From Clostridiales bacterium (GTDB lineage Bacteria > Bacillota > Clostridia > Christensenellales > Christensenellaceae), in contig JAHZHM010000147.1 of NCBI GenBank assembly GCA_019420265.1, positions 2,038 through 7,697 of the forward strand: a DNA stretch of 5,660 nt. Direction: 5' to 3'. Under the pieces are notes generated by a model. It did not search any database. It had not been told where the DNA came from and saw only the letters and a list, made by a program, of their open reading frames with translations. Made by a program: the position numbers and the translations under genes. Below are positions 5,430 through 5,660 of this stretch, piece after piece. The number at the start of each line of letters is the position of its first letter. Position 1 is the stretch's first letter.

Positions 5430-5660
5430 TTATCTCTTGTCTCCGCGAATCTCAAATCGCTTGATCTTTCCGCTGATGGTCTTTGGAAGCTCGGTTACGA
5501 ATTCGACGATTCTCGGATACTTATAGGGCGCCGTTGTCCGCTTGACATGCTCCTGCAATTCCTTTTTGAGCGCCTCGCTGGGCTCATACCCGCCGCCAGG
5601 ACGACCGTCGCCTTGATCACCTGCCCGCGTTCGGGATGCGGCACGCCCGTGATGGCCGTC
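5430..5660 (-). pseudogene. Acyl-CoA synthetase (AMP-forming), C-terminal end, frameshifted and cut by window edge
   Basis: The product would activate a fatty or medium-chain acid to acyl-CoA through an acyl-adenylate. Only the C-terminal domain is in view. From the window edge one frame reads [20 protein letters not shown] then LAAG. At about 5588-5593 the family sequence jumps by one base to another frame, which reads [16 protein letters not shown], then [33 protein letters not shown] and a TAA-TGA double stop. Restoring one base in the GGCGGCGGGTAT stretch joins the halves seamlessly. The adenylate-forming motif PKTISGK with its catalytic lysine lies in the downstream half, so the mutation would remove it. 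Otherwise both halves look undecayed, so this is either a very recent mutation or a sequencing error. TAPYKYPR suggests the medium-chain (ACSM-like) group. Its own terminator follows directly. Confidence 0.85.

Overview
The window looks like chromosomal DNA from a Gram-positive-type anaerobe, probably class Clostridia. GC content is moderate, every recognisable gene lies on the minus strand, AGGAGG-type ribosome binding sites are common, and PstS carries a lipobox instead of a periplasmic signal. The genus cannot be fixed from the sequence. This is mostly housekeeping DNA. I see no mobile element, CRISPR array, tRNA, rRNA or unfamiliar multi-gene system.

Reading in the direction of transcription (high to low coordinates), the window opens with the C-terminal end of a fatty/medium-chain acyl-CoA synthetase (5430-5660). 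It is interrupted by an apparent one-base deletion and closed by a strong intrinsic terminator (5389-5425). A fresh promoter near 5305-5333 then leads into a GNAT N-acetyltransferase and a YjbQ/UPF0047 protein 18 bases apart. galU (UTP-glucose-1-phosphate uridylyltransferase) follows after 143 bases and has its own TATAAT promoter.

Downstream of galU lies a 383-base gene-free stretch (2896-3278). It holds a foldable region just past the galU stop, a 20-bp perfect terminator stem (3070-3113), a 12-bp palindrome, and a promoter region with PhoP/PhoB-like direct repeats ahead of pstS.

The rest is a phosphate-specific transport operon, pstS-pstC-pstA-pstB, with pstB running off the window edge. 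PstS captures phosphate outside the membrane, PstC and PstA form the channel, and PstB drives it with ATP. pstC, pstA and pstB are packed tightly: 1 base between pstC and pstA, and a 4-base ATGA overlap between pstA and pstB. pstS is separated from pstC by a GC-rich hairpin, which fits the usual need for much more binding protein than permease.

The points most worth a second look are non-coding: an imperfect 14-bp inverted repeat bracketing the pstS promoter, mutually exclusive RNA folds after galU, and the hairpin with weak translation signals between pstS and pstC. The frameshift in the acyl-CoA synthetase is the main coding anomaly.
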